A DNA stretch of 64,000 nucleotides. Origin: Haloarchaeobius iranensis (GTDB lineage: Archaea; Halobacteriota; Halobacteria; Halobacteriales; Natrialbaceae). Below, piece after piece: positions 33,945 to 42,137 of the stretch (the stretch's first letter is position 1; the number at the start of each line of letters is the position of its first letter). The notes under the pieces are model-generated. The model was given only the letters and a program-made list of their open reading frames with translations, was not told where the DNA came from and did no database searches. The DNA lies in assembly GCF_900103505.1 (NCBI RefSeq), contig NZ_FNIA01000007.1, forward strand, positions 62,001 through 126,000, written 5' to 3'. The position numbers and the translations under genes are program-made.

Positions 33945-35366
33945 CTACTGGTCCCCGTCGCGGACGCGGTGTCCGTCGACGGTCTCCGGGAACAGTTTGC
34001 CGGGGTTGAGGGTGTCCGTCGGGTCGAGCGCGCGCTTGACCCGGCGCATCGCGTCGACGGTGGCCTCGCCGTGCTCGCGGACGAGGAACTCCCGCTTGCC
34101 GAGGCCGATGCCGTGCTCCCCGGTGCAGGTGCCGCCCCGTTCGATGGCGAACTCGACGATGTCCCGGTAGGCTGCCTCGCCACGCTCGACCGCGTCGGGG
34201 TCGTCCTCGTCGACCAGCACGGAGTAGTGGACGTTGCCGTCGCCCGCGTGCCCGAAGCAGGGTATCAGCAGGTCGTGCTCGTCGGCGAGGTCCTTCGCGT
34301 ACCGGATGGCGTCCCCGTACTTCGAGATGGGGACGGTGATGTCGCCGGGGTGGAGCGGCGTCAGCTCGGGGTCCCAGGACTGCATCGCGTAGGCGAGGTC
34401 CTTGCGGGCCTCCCACAGCTCGTCCATGCCGGCGTCCGCCTCGGCCACCTCGAACAGCGTCGCGTCGTGGGCCGCGAAGACGGACTCGCAGAAGGCGACC
34501 TCCTCGTCGACGCCGTGGTTGGCGTGGAACTCCACGAAGACGGTCGGCCGGTCGGGGAGGTCGGTGCCGGAGTACGCGTTGGCCATCATCGCGCTCTCGG
34601 CGTCGATGAGTTCGAGCTTCGCCACGTCGACGCCGGACTGGACGGCGTCCTCGACGGCGGCGGTGGCGTCGTCGAGCGTCTCGAACTGCGCGCGCCCGCC
34701 GCGGATCTGTGCGGGTCGCCCCGCGAGTTCGAGCGTCGCCCGGGTCACGACCGCGAGCGTGCCCTCGCTGCCGATGAGGAGGTCGCGCAGGTCGTAGCCC
34801 GACGAGGTCTTGACCGCCTTCGACCCGGCGGTGACGACCGAGCCGTCGGCGAGCACGGCCTCCAGTTCGAGCACCCAGTCCGCGACCTCGCCGTACTTCA
34901 CCGTCTGCATCCCGCTGGCGGCGTTGGCGACCATGCCCCCGACGGTCGAGATGCTGCCCGAGGAGGGGAGCGGGGGGAACAACAGCCCGTGCTCGCCGGC
35001 CGCGTCGTCGACAGCCGAGCCCATGACGCCCGGCTCGACGTCGAGCTGGAAGTCCTCCGGTCGGACGTCGAGCACCGCGTCCATCCGGGTCAGGTCGAGG
35101 CTGATGCCCGCGTGCGCCGGCACGGCGTTGCCCTCGAGGCTGGTGCCCGCCGCGTACGGCGTGACCGGAACGTCGCGTGCCGTCGCGGCCTCGAGGACGG
35201 TCGAGACGTCCGCGGTCGACTCGGGGTACACCACCGCGTCGGGCAGCACCTCGTCGCCCGGCTTCGTCCCCCAGTCGCTGTCGTGTGCCTCCCGCGTCGC
35301 CTCGGCGAACGACACCTGGTCGTCGTCGAGGTCGAGGTCGTCGAGGAACGAACAGTCGGTTGTCAT
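33945..35366 (-). CDS. FAD-linked oxidase, glycolate / D-lactate dehydrogenase type
   Basis: A 473-residue flavoprotein of the VAO/GlcD family. The FAD-binding PP-loop region is PVTPYAAGTSLEGNAVP (about 80-95), with PSSGSISTVGGMVANAASG and KTSSGYDLRDLLIGSEGTLA further on. The C-terminal cap has CFGHAGDGNVHYS and GGTCTGEHGIGLGKREFL, typical of GlcD and D-lactate dehydrogenases. It is expected to oxidise a 2-hydroxyacid and pass electrons to quinone. The partners glcE and glcF are not next to it, so a single-subunit form is likely. Start 35366 (MTTDCSFLDD). Confidence 0.94.
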   Translation of the reverse strand: MTTDCSFLDDLDLDDDQVSFAEATREAHDSDWGTKPGDEVLPDAVVYPESTADVSTVLEAATARDVPVTPYAAGTSLEGNAVPAHAGISLDLTRMDAVLDVRPEDFQLDVEPGVMGSAVDDAAGEHGLLFPPLPSSGSISTVGGMVANAASGMQTVKYGEVADWVLELEAVLADGSVVTAGSKAVKTSSGYDLRDLLIGSEGTLAVVTRATLELAGRPAQIRGGRAQFETLDDATAAVEDAVQSGVDVAKLELIDAESAMMANAYSGTDLPDRPTVFVEFHANHGVDEEVAFCESVFAAHDATLFEVAEADAGMDELWEARKDLAYAMQSWDPELTPLHPGDITVPISKYGDAIRYAKDLADEHDLLIPCFGHAGDGNVHYSVLVDEDDPDAVERGEAAYRDIVEFAIERGGTCTGEHGIGLGKREFLVREHGEATVDAMRRVKRALDPTDTLNPGKLFPETVDGHRVRDGDQ

Positions 35367-35507
35367 ACGGAGACGTGGGGCGACCCCGGCGATAAAGCTG
35401 TCTCCCGTGGCGGTCGTGGTCCCGAGCCGGATTGAACACTGAACTTGTGGATGGTTTCGCCGGTTGGCCGACCCTTTTCCCGCCGGCGGTGGTACGAAGG
35501 GTCGAAC

Positions 35508-36479
35508 ATGCGCGCTATCCAGGTCACGGAGTACGGCGGACGCGACAACATCGAAGTCATCGAGCAGGAGAAACCGGAGCCAGGGCCGGGCGAGGTCCGG
35601 ATCGACGTCGAGGCCGCGGGGATCAACTTCGCGGACATCATGCAGCGACGGGGCCACTACCCGGGCGGACCGGACGCGCCGTTCGTCCCCGGCTTCGAGG
35701 CGGCCGGTACCATCGACGCCGTCGGCGAGGGTGCCGGAATCGAGGAGGGCGCGCGCTACGTCGGTATGGTCGGCGTCGGCGGCTACGCCGAGTACGCCGT
35801 CACCGACGCCGACTCGCTGTTCCCCATCCCGGAGGGGATGAGCTTCGCGGAGGCCGCGGGCTTCCCGGTGCAGTTCCTCACCGCCCACAACAGCCTGTTC
35901 GGCTGGGGCGGCCTCGAGGAGGGCGAGTCGGTGCTCATCCAGGCCGCCGCGGGCGGCGTCGGCACCGCGGCGGTCCAGCTCGCCGACCGCGCCGGGGCAG
36001 AGGTGTTCGGCACCGCGAGCACGCAGGAGAAGCTCGACCTCGCCGCCGAGCTCGGCTGTGACCACCCCATCAACTACACCGAGGAGGACTTCGTCGACGT
36101 GGTGCAGTCCGAGACCGACGGCGTCGGCGTGGACCTCGCGCTCGACGGCGTCGGCGACGACGTGTTCTCGAACTGCATCCGCGCGACGAAGGACTTCGGA
36201 CGCATCGTGCCCTACGGCGCGGCCAGCGGCGTGCCCGGCACGCTCGACACCAGCGAGATGTTCTTCCGGAACCAGTCGGTCATCGGCTACCACCTCGGCC
36301 GCGCGATGGCCCGCAAGCCCGAGAAGGTGCTCGAGGCGGTGCCGGACCTGACCCAGGGGCTCACCGAGGGCGAACTGGAGGTCGTCGTCGGCGAGACGTT
36401 CGCCCTCGAGGACGCCCGCGAGGCGCACGAGTACATCGAGGACCGCAAGTCGACCGGCAAGGTCGTCCTGGAGCCGTAG
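35508..36479 (+). CDS. zinc-independent quinone oxidoreductase / MDR-family enzyme
   Basis: A 323-residue member of the medium-chain dehydrogenase/reductase family, quinone oxidoreductase branch. It has GINFADIMQRRGHYP (the substrate/NADPH pocket), PFVPGFEAAGTI and the nucleotide loop AAAGGVGTAAVQLADRAGAEV. Structural and catalytic zinc cysteines are absent, as in the QOR branch. It ends IEDRKSTGKVVLEP, the usual tail. It likely reduces quinones or alpha,beta-unsaturated carbonyls with NADPH. Convergent with the DUF47-like gene with stops adjoining. Confidence 0.93.
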   Translation: MRAIQVTEYGGRDNIEVIEQEKPEPGPGEVRIDVEAAGINFADIMQRRGHYPGGPDAPFVPGFEAAGTIDAVGEGAGIEEGARYVGMVGVGGYAEYAVTDADSLFPIPEGMSFAEAAGFPVQFLTAHNSLFGWGGLEEGESVLIQAAAGGVGTAAVQLADRAGAEVFGTASTQEKLDLAAELGCDHPINYTEEDFVDVVQSETDGVGVDLALDGVGDDVFSNCIRATKDFGRIVPYGAASGVPGTLDTSEMFFRNQSVIGYHLGRAMARKPEKVLEAVPDLTQGLTEGELEVVVGETFALEDAREAHEYIEDRKSTGKVVLEP

Positions 36480-37154
36480 TCACGGGAGCGTCGTCCCCGA
36501 CGCGAACAGCAGGTGGTCGGCGGCGTCCTCCACCGCGTTCATCGCCGCGTCCAGACAGACGAGCAGGTCCCGGACCAGGAGGGCCGCTGACGTCTCCTCG
36601 TCGCCGTCGAACGCGGCACCGAGGGCGTCGTACTTCAGCTGGTCGCACGCGGACTCCAGCGCCGCCACGCGCTCGACCGTCGCGGTCGGGTCGCCACCCG
36701 TTCCACCGGTGACCAACCGCTCGACGAACGTCGAGATGGCCGCCGTGAGTGTCCGCGCGGCCGTGTCGATGTGGTCGGTCATCTCGACGAACGTCGCCAG
36801 CTGTGAGTCCGTCAGCGACGGTTCCGTCGCCCGGAGCTGCCGGGCGAACCGTTCGAGCTCCGTGGGAATCCTGTCGACGTGCGTGTACAGCTCGAGCAGG
36901 TCGCTCTTCCTGAGGTACGCACCGCTGAAGCTCGGGTCTAGCTCCGACCCGACCGTCCGTCTGAGCTCGTGGAGCGTGTTGTCGCAGGCCGATTCGACGG
37001 CCACGAGGCGCGACAGCTCCCGCTCGAACGCGTCCCCGTCCGTTCCGTAGGCGTCGAGTGCCGTCGCGAGGGTTTCGGTGCTCTCCGTGACGTGCTGCAG
37101 GAAGGTGCTGGTCTTGGCGAGCAGCTCGTCGGTCATCCCGTCGGTCGAGGGCAT
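36480..37154 (-). CDS. DUF47/PhoU-like phosphate-transport regulator
   Basis: A 224-residue, mostly helical protein with acidic heptad-like sequence. Its pattern LELYTHVDRIPTELERFARQL and VRDLLVCLDAAMNAVEDAADHLLF recalls PhoU bundles, where such helices carry metal-binding acidic residues. DUF47 proteins are commonly encoded with PiT-type transporters, and one lies at 32,279. The C-terminus has two helices related by sequence to the N-terminal pair. A role in regulating PiT is inferred from family association. Start at 37154; a second in-frame ATG at 37136 is possible. Confidence 0.75.
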   Translation of the reverse strand: MPSTDGMTDELLAKTSTFLQHVTESTETLATALDAYGTDGDAFERELSRLVAVESACDNTLHELRRTVGSELDPSFSGAYLRKSDLLELYTHVDRIPTELERFARQLRATEPSLTDSQLATFVEMTDHIDTAARTLTAAISTFVERLVTGGTGGDPTATVERVAALESACDQLKYDALGAAFDGDEETSAALLVRDLLVCLDAAMNAVEDAADHLLFASGTTLP

Positions 37155-37260
37155 CGGGTGGAAGACGGGCAGTGACGGACGAAAGCGCTCCTATGAGTTC
37201 ACCAGTGCGCTACGTTCCCACACGTAGTGCAGGCCTGCCGGCGGTTCCGCGGGCGGGTGC

Positions 37261-37938
37261 TCACGGCAGTGGCTCCAGGTCGTCCCGAACGCCGTCCAGG
37301 ACCGCGAACCACCCGTCGCGCCGCCGCTCCAGCCACGCGAGCAGCCGCGCCGCCCAGCGGAGCTTGCGCCGTTTCATCGGGCCCACGTCGGGGTCGTCGA
37401 ACGACCAGCCGGGGAACGAGAGCCGGGTCGCGCCGGCGTGGTCCGCGAGGAACGCGGCCCGGTCGCCGTCGGTGAAGCCCCCGTAGTTCCGGACGTGTGC
37501 GGCTGGTGCGGCCTGCGTCGTGGGGAGCACCGGTTCGGCCGGGAGCCCGGGCACGACCGACCGGACCCGCCCGACGTTGTCGCCGTGTGCGTGGACCGCG
37601 ACGGGTGTCCCCTCGGCAGCGAGGTCACCGACCAGCTCGGGGTCGCCGTCGAGGTCGGTGACGTAGACGTCGACGGTGACGCCCCGCTCACGGCAGACCG
37701 CCGCCGCCGAGGATGCCGCGACGACCCGGTCGGCGTCACAGTCGTCGAGGTCCGCGGCGAGCGTGGGGCCGGCCCCACAGACGGCGACGTGTTCGCCGGC
37801 GAGCACCGAGAGGCGCGACTCGTCGAACGGCGTCGTCAGCTCGGCGAGGGCGTCGCGTGCTCGCTCGTCGCCGTCGCGGTCGAAGCCGAAGTCGGCGAGG
37901 ATGGCCTCGTACACCGGCTCGAACGTTTCGAAGTCCAT
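37261..37938 (-). CDS. mptE: MptE-like 6-hydroxymethyl-dihydropterin diphosphokinase
   Basis: A 225-residue protein of the archaeal 6-hydroxymethyl-7,8-dihydropterin pyrophosphokinase family, which takes the place of bacterial FolK in tetrahydropterin and folate synthesis. Visible family features are AVCGAGPTL, the VYVTDLDGDPELV motif (about 100-110) and HAHGDNV, then PVLPTTQAAP and GGFTDGDRAAF. It lies 279 bases after folP on the same strand, which fits a shared pathway. The start at 37938 is the only ATG at the beginning of the conserved region. Confidence 0.9.
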   Translation of the reverse strand: MDFETFEPVYEAILADFGFDRDGDERARDALAELTTPFDESRLSVLAGEHVAVCGAGPTLAADLDDCDADRVVAASSAAAVCRERGVTVDVYVTDLDGDPELVGDLAAEGTPVAVHAHGDNVGRVRSVVPGLPAEPVLPTTQAAPAAHVRNYGGFTDGDRAAFLADHAGATRLSFPGWSFDDPDVGPMKRRKLRWAARLLAWLERRRDGWFAVLDGVRDDLEPLP

Positions 37939-38216
37939 GGCTGTAGCTGTCGGATGTAGTTCCAAGATAACCGTTGGTGTGGGCCGGAATTGCCTCTTGT
38001 GAGTACCCCTACCCGAGAGGCCCTCCCGGCTTCCACCCCCACCTTCTGAAGCCACCGGTATAAGTTTTCTCTTACCGAGTTATACGACCCATAACGATTC
38101 GTTAGAGCCCGCTACGTGTGGAGTTCGATAGATATGCGACCCGGGGACGGTCGGCGGATGGTGTCCCACGGGGCCTCGATGCACCGTCGACCAGCGGACG
38201 GGACCGCGGTGCAGGC

Positions 38217-39410
38217 TCAGTTCAGGGACGACGCGACGGCGTCGAGGACCGCCCCAGTGCCCGCAGTCCCGGGCGTGGCCTCGACGAGCGCCTCGAGTGC
38301 GGCGTGGGTCCCCACGAGCAAGCCACCGTCGCCCGCCGCGTTCCTCGCGAACGTCGTCTCGGCGTCGGCAGCGAGCGTCCCCAGCTCCTCGCACGCGTCC
38401 TCGGTGAGTCCACGGACGTCGAACACGGCGAGGGTAGCTGTGGCGGCCAGGTCGGCCGTGCCGAGGCGGTCCGCGTGCCGTCGCACGTCGCCCTCGGAGT
38501 CGACGTCGAGCTCCTCGACGCTGACCCCGCTCGCGTGGCTCCGGTGCCGCTCGGGGACGAACGCGTCGCCCACGGCGGCCGCGTCGACCGTCTCCCGCAC
38601 GTCGTGGGTCCGAATCACGTGTGCGCCGCGTTCGATGGCCATCGACGTGGCCGCGAGGGAGACGGCGAGTGCGTCCTCGGTGGGGCGGTCGGTCAGCGAC
38701 CTGAGGAAGTTCTTCCGGTTGATGGAGACGAGCATCGGCCGGCCGAGCCCACGGAACTCGCGGAGCCGCCGGAACGTCTCCCGGTCGTCGGCGACCGTCT
38801 TCGCCTCGGACCAGCCCCCGAACGCCGGGTCGACGATGGTGTCTTCGGGCAGCCCGTTCTGCTTGAGCGCCTCGTACACCATGTCGACGTAGTCGGCCTG
38901 TTCGGCCCACGCCTCGCCTTTGCGCTCCGCCCAGGGTGTCTCCTCGACAGCGCCCGGACGCGTCAGATCCGGTGGGCTGGCCATCTTCGCGACGGCGACC
39001 CCGTACTCCTCGGCGACCCGGGGCATCTCCGGGTCCGCGAACCCGGCGATGTCGTTTATCATGTCGAAGCCACCGTCGAGGGCGGCCGCGGCGACCTCGT
39101 GGTAGCGCGTCTCGATGGACCAGACCGGGTCCGCGGACGTGTTCTCGATGACCGACAGCGCCACGTCCAGCCGGTCCAGCTCCTCCGCCGCGCTGAGCAC
39201 CTCGAAGCGCTTGTTCGCCGACTCCAGCCCGATGTCGACGATGTCCGCCCCCTCCGCGACGAGTTCGTCCTCGACGTAGTCGGCTGCCTCCGCGGGGTCG
39301 TCGAACACGCTCGGGTCGTACGGTGATTCCGCGCTCACGTTCAGCACGCCCATGATCCGTGTCGGGTGGTCGTCCCCGATACCGAGTCCGGCGGCGTCGA
39401 CGTTCTGCAT
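38217..39410 (-). CDS. folP: dihydropteroate synthase with extended C-terminus
   Basis: A 397-residue protein. The N-terminal 270 residues contain a TIM-barrel DHPS: RIMGVLNVSAESPYDPSVFDD (shorter than the bacterial loop), DIVDIGLESANK, FDMINDIAGF and SINRKNFLRSL. The enzyme joins p-aminobenzoate to the pterin diphosphate made by MptE. The C-terminal 125 residues (VSVEELDVDSEGDVRRHADRL onward) are an additional alpha/beta domain typical of haloarchaeal homologues but of unknown role. The ATG at 39410 is used; an ATG two codons upstream (39416) would add MG. Confidence 0.92.
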   Translation of the reverse strand: MQNVDAAGLGIGDDHPTRIMGVLNVSAESPYDPSVFDDPAEAADYVEDELVAEGADIVDIGLESANKRFEVLSAAEELDRLDVALSVIENTSADPVWSIETRYHEVAAAALDGGFDMINDIAGFADPEMPRVAEEYGVAVAKMASPPDLTRPGAVEETPWAERKGEAWAEQADYVDMVYEALKQNGLPEDTIVDPAFGGWSEAKTVADDRETFRRLREFRGLGRPMLVSINRKNFLRSLTDRPTEDALAVSLAATSMAIERGAHVIRTHDVRETVDAAAVGDAFVPERHRSHASGVSVEELDVDSEGDVRRHADRLGTADLAATATLAVFDVRGLTEDACEELGTLAADAETTFARNAAGDGGLLVGTHAALEALVEATPGTAGTGAVLDAVASSLN

Positions 39411-39549
39411 ACCCATCCTGGGGGCGCTGACAGTGAAAAGGGCCGTGTTCCCCGGAGCGACTGCCGGGACCCGGCGCGCCGCCGCCGTCGGTACAGTCGA
39501 CGTGTGTGCCAACGAAAACCACTCATACCATCGGACCCGAGTGGCGGGC

Positions 39550-40500
39550 GTGAACCGAGAGCGACTCCTCCCGGTCGTCCTCGCGCTCGTCTGCGTGGTC
39601 GCGCTCTCGCTCGTCGCCGCGAGCGTGGTGGACCCGGCCGACGGCGGCGGCGGGTCGACCGTCAGCGACCCCACCGGCGGCGACGACCGCGACTCCGGCG
39701 AGAACGGCAGCAGCGGCCGTGAACCCCTCACCGACCCCGGGCAGTTCTCGTTCTCTTTCGGCATCTGTCTCCCGTTCCTGTTGACCGGCGAGTTCCTCGC
39801 CATCGTCATCGGCGTCGCACTCCTGCTCTGGTCGGGGCTCGCGTACCGCGACGACGGGTTCGCGGCCTCCGCCGCCCTCGTCGTCGTCGGGTTCCCCGCC
39901 TTCTTCCTCTGGATGCTGCTGACCAACTGCGCGGAACAGCCCGCGCCGACCTCGGCCGACATCCTGCCCTCGGAGCCGGCACCGCCCAGCACCGGGGGAA
40001 ACGCCTCGGTCGGCATCGCCAACGACTCCGGGCTGGTCATCACACAGCCCTCGGTGTTCGTGGTGCTCGTCGCGGCGACGCTGGTCGTCGGTCTCCTCGG
40101 CTACGCCCTCCTCTCGAGCACGGACGACGAGGAGAGCGAGGCGGAGCCCCCCGAACAGGGGAGCGCCGAGGAGGGCGACCCGAGGCGGGTCACCGAGATC
40201 GGCAACGTCGCCGGTCAGATCGCCGACAGGCTGGAGCGGACCACCGGCACCGAGAACGAGGTGTTCCGCGCCTGGGTCGAGATGACCCGGCACCTCCCCG
40301 TCGAGCACCCCCGGTCGAGCACCCCCTCGGAGTTCGCCGACGCGGCCGTCGGGGCCGGTGTCTCGCGCGAGGACGTGGCCGAACTCACCGAGCTGTTCGA
40401 GGAGGTCCGCTACGGCGGCGAGCCGGTGACGGCGGACCGCGAACGTCGTGCCGTCGACGCACTCCGGCACATCGAGGACAAGTACGGGGACGAGCCCTGA
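39550..40500 (+). CDS. membrane protein with C-terminal DUF4129-like domain (first paralogue)
   Basis: A 316-residue protein read from GTG at 39550. One N-terminal helix (about 8-28) is followed by a Gly/Ser/Asp-rich extracellular loop, then helices at about 75-97, 103-123 and 158-180, and a cytoplasmic acidic linker. The C-terminal 100 residues, starting FRAWVEMTRHLPVEHP, are a DUF4129-like helical domain found on transglutaminase-like and other membrane proteins of MoxR loci. It is about 65% similar by eye to the next gene in this domain, less so elsewhere. First gene of a five-gene set. Confidence 0.85.
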   Translation: MNRERLLPVVLALVCVVALSLVAASVVDPADGGGGSTVSDPTGGDDRDSGENGSSGREPLTDPGQFSFSFGICLPFLLTGEFLAIVIGVALLLWSGLAYRDDGFAASAALVVVGFPAFFLWMLLTNCAEQPAPTSADILPSEPAPPSTGGNASVGIANDSGLVITQPSVFVVLVAATLVVGLLGYALLSSTDDEESEAEPPEQGSAEEGDPRRVTEIGNVAGQIADRLERTTGTENEVFRAWVEMTRHLPVEHPRSSTPSEFADAAVGAGVSREDVAELTELFEEVRYGGEPVTADRERRAVDALRHIEDKYGDEP

Positions 40501-40555
40501 CGCCGTCGACGCCACCTGCGTCGCTTCCGGTGGTCGTTCAGCACAAGACGTGTTT

Positions 40556-40583
40556 GTGTATACGAACCCGTTAAGTGCGGGTT
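40556..40583 (+). promoter_or_regulatory. TATA-like box and AACCCG-N7-CGGGTT inverted repeat
   Basis: TGTATACG (40556-40563) is followed directly by a perfect 6-bp inverted repeat, AACCCG (40565-40570) and CGGGTT (40578-40583), ending 17 bases before the GTG at 40600. The expected start site lies inside or just after the repeat. It suggests a separate, possibly regulated promoter for the second paralogue and the genes after it. Confidence 0.45.
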
Positions 40584-40599
40584 GTGGTAACAGTGGTCC

Positions 40600-41577
40600 G
40601 TGAACAGACGGACGATCGGGGTCGCTATCATCGCTGTCTGCTGTGTTGTGGCTATCGTCTTCGCGGCCGGGACGCTCAGTCAGACGACGAGTGCTGGCCA
40701 AGACGCGAACCAGCCGGCACCGGAGCAGGACGAGAGCATCGCTGCGACTGACTCGCCGATGGACGCGAACGTGGAGGGCGGTGAGAAGCGGCAGAAGCCG
40801 CCGGTGAAGGTCGAGCGGTGCGAGCAGTCGATTCCACCGACGCTACTGCTCGGGCTGATTGGTATCCTCGTCGGGGTGACGGCGTTCATGTACCGGAAGT
40901 ACGACCGGATGGTCGCGCTCAGCGCCTTCTTCGTGGTGGGTGTGCTGGTGGCGACGACGGTGCCGTTCCTGGTCGCGTGCCCGGACGAACCGGTCCCGAA
41001 GGAGCAACAGAACGGCAGCCCGGACGTCATCAGTAACCAGACGGCGTCGGGCGGTGGCGGTGACGGTAGCGGCGGCGGCGAACAGGGCGAGACGCGCCAG
41101 CAGCTGCCCGACGCCCTCCTGCTCCTGCTCGGCGTCGTGGGTGTCGCGGTGGTGGTGGTCGCGGGCGTCTGGATGGTCCGCTCCGGCGACGACGACGCGG
41201 AGTCGGAGCTCGCCGAAGCGGTCGACCCGGCCGACGAGGAGGACCCCCCGGAACCGCCGGACGTCGCGGCGGTCGCGGCGGCCGCCGGCCGGGCGGCGGA
41301 CCGCATCGAGGAGCAGTCGGCGGTCGACAACGAGATCTACCGCGCCTGGGTCGAGATGACCGGCCACCTGCCGGTGGAGCACCCGGAGACCAGCACGCCG
41401 CGGGAGTTCGAACGTGCGGCGGTCGCCGCGGGGTTCGAGACCGGTGCGGTCGGCGAACTCACCGACCTGTTCGAGTCGGTGCGCTACGGCAGCGAGTCGG
41501 CGACCGCGGAACGCGAGGAGCGGGCAGTCGAAGCACTGAGGCGTCTCGAGGACCAGTTCGAGAGTGAGAACGAATGA
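40600..41577 (+). CDS. membrane protein with C-terminal DUF4129-like domain (second paralogue)
   Basis: A 325-residue protein from GTG at 40600. Layout is that of the preceding gene: N-terminal helix (about 5-25), external Asp/Gln/Pro-rich loop, helices about 77-97, 105-125 and 168-190, and a cytosolic Ala/Asp/Pro-rich linker. The C-terminal block IYRAWVEMTGHLPVEHPETSTP matches the first paralogue nearly word for word. The tandem copies must have arisen by duplication and diverged in the external part. Ends in an ATGA overlap with the next gene, so translation is coupled. Confidence 0.85.
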   Translation: MNRRTIGVAIIAVCCVVAIVFAAGTLSQTTSAGQDANQPAPEQDESIAATDSPMDANVEGGEKRQKPPVKVERCEQSIPPTLLLGLIGILVGVTAFMYRKYDRMVALSAFFVVGVLVATTVPFLVACPDEPVPKEQQNGSPDVISNQTASGGGGDGSGGGEQGETRQQLPDALLLLLGVVGVAVVVVAGVWMVRSGDDDAESELAEAVDPADEEDPPEPPDVAAVAAAAGRAADRIEEQSAVDNEIYRAWVEMTGHLPVEHPETSTPREFERAAVAAGFETGAVGELTDLFESVRYGSESATAEREERAVEALRRLEDQFESENE

Positions 41578-42137
41578 AGCCGCGAACCCTGCTCGCCGTC
41601 TTCGGCGTGGCGCTCGCGCTGACCGGGTTCACCCTCGTCGCAGCGCCAGGGCTGGCGTCGTCCATCACGCTCGACGAGGCGGTCCTCGTCGTCGTCGGCC
41701 TCCTCGGCGTCCTCCAGGGGGTGCGTGTCGCCATCGGCCGGTCACGCACCGACTACGAGCAGGTCGAGACGCCCGACCCGGAGGCGTCACAGGACCTCCC
41801 GACCCCGGGTGACGAGTTCGACGAGATGCTCCTCACGGCCGGCTCGGACCGCAGGGAGATCGAGACGCGAGAGACGGTGCGGACCCGCCTGGAGCGGGCT
41901 GCCATCGCGACCATCGTCCGCACCGAGGGCTGCACGCGGGCCGAGGCCGAGCGACAGCTTGAGTCGGGCGAGTGGACCGACGACCCCTTCGCCCGGGCCT
42001 TCTTCACCGGCTCCGTCGAGGGGGCGTCGCTGTTCGACCGGTTCGACTTCCAGCGGGACAACCGGACGCAGTACCACCGCTGGGCGGTCCACGCCGCCAG
42101 CGAGATAACGCGGCAGTCGGAGGCGGCCGAAGCATGA
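41574..42137 (+). CDS. two-helix membrane protein of the MoxR locus
   Basis: A 187-residue protein. The N-terminus has two hydrophobic stretches (LLAVFGVALALTGFTLVAAP and LDEAVLVVVGLLGVLQGVRV). The remaining two-thirds is a soluble acidic domain (QVETPDPEASQDLP, RTRLERAAIATIVRTEGCTRAEAERQ), ending RWAVHAASEITRQ. No enzyme motif is evident. It overlaps both neighbours by 4 bp (ATGA), between the DUF4129-type paralogue and the DUF58 protein. It is probably a scaffold or adaptor of the membrane complex; that is inference. Confidence 0.8.
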   Translation: MKPRTLLAVFGVALALTGFTLVAAPGLASSITLDEAVLVVVGLLGVLQGVRVAIGRSRTDYEQVETPDPEASQDLPTPGDEFDEMLLTAGSDRREIETRETVRTRLERAAIATIVRTEGCTRAEAERQLESGEWTDDPFARAFFTGSVEGASLFDRFDFQRDNRTQYHRWAVHAASEITRQSEAAEA

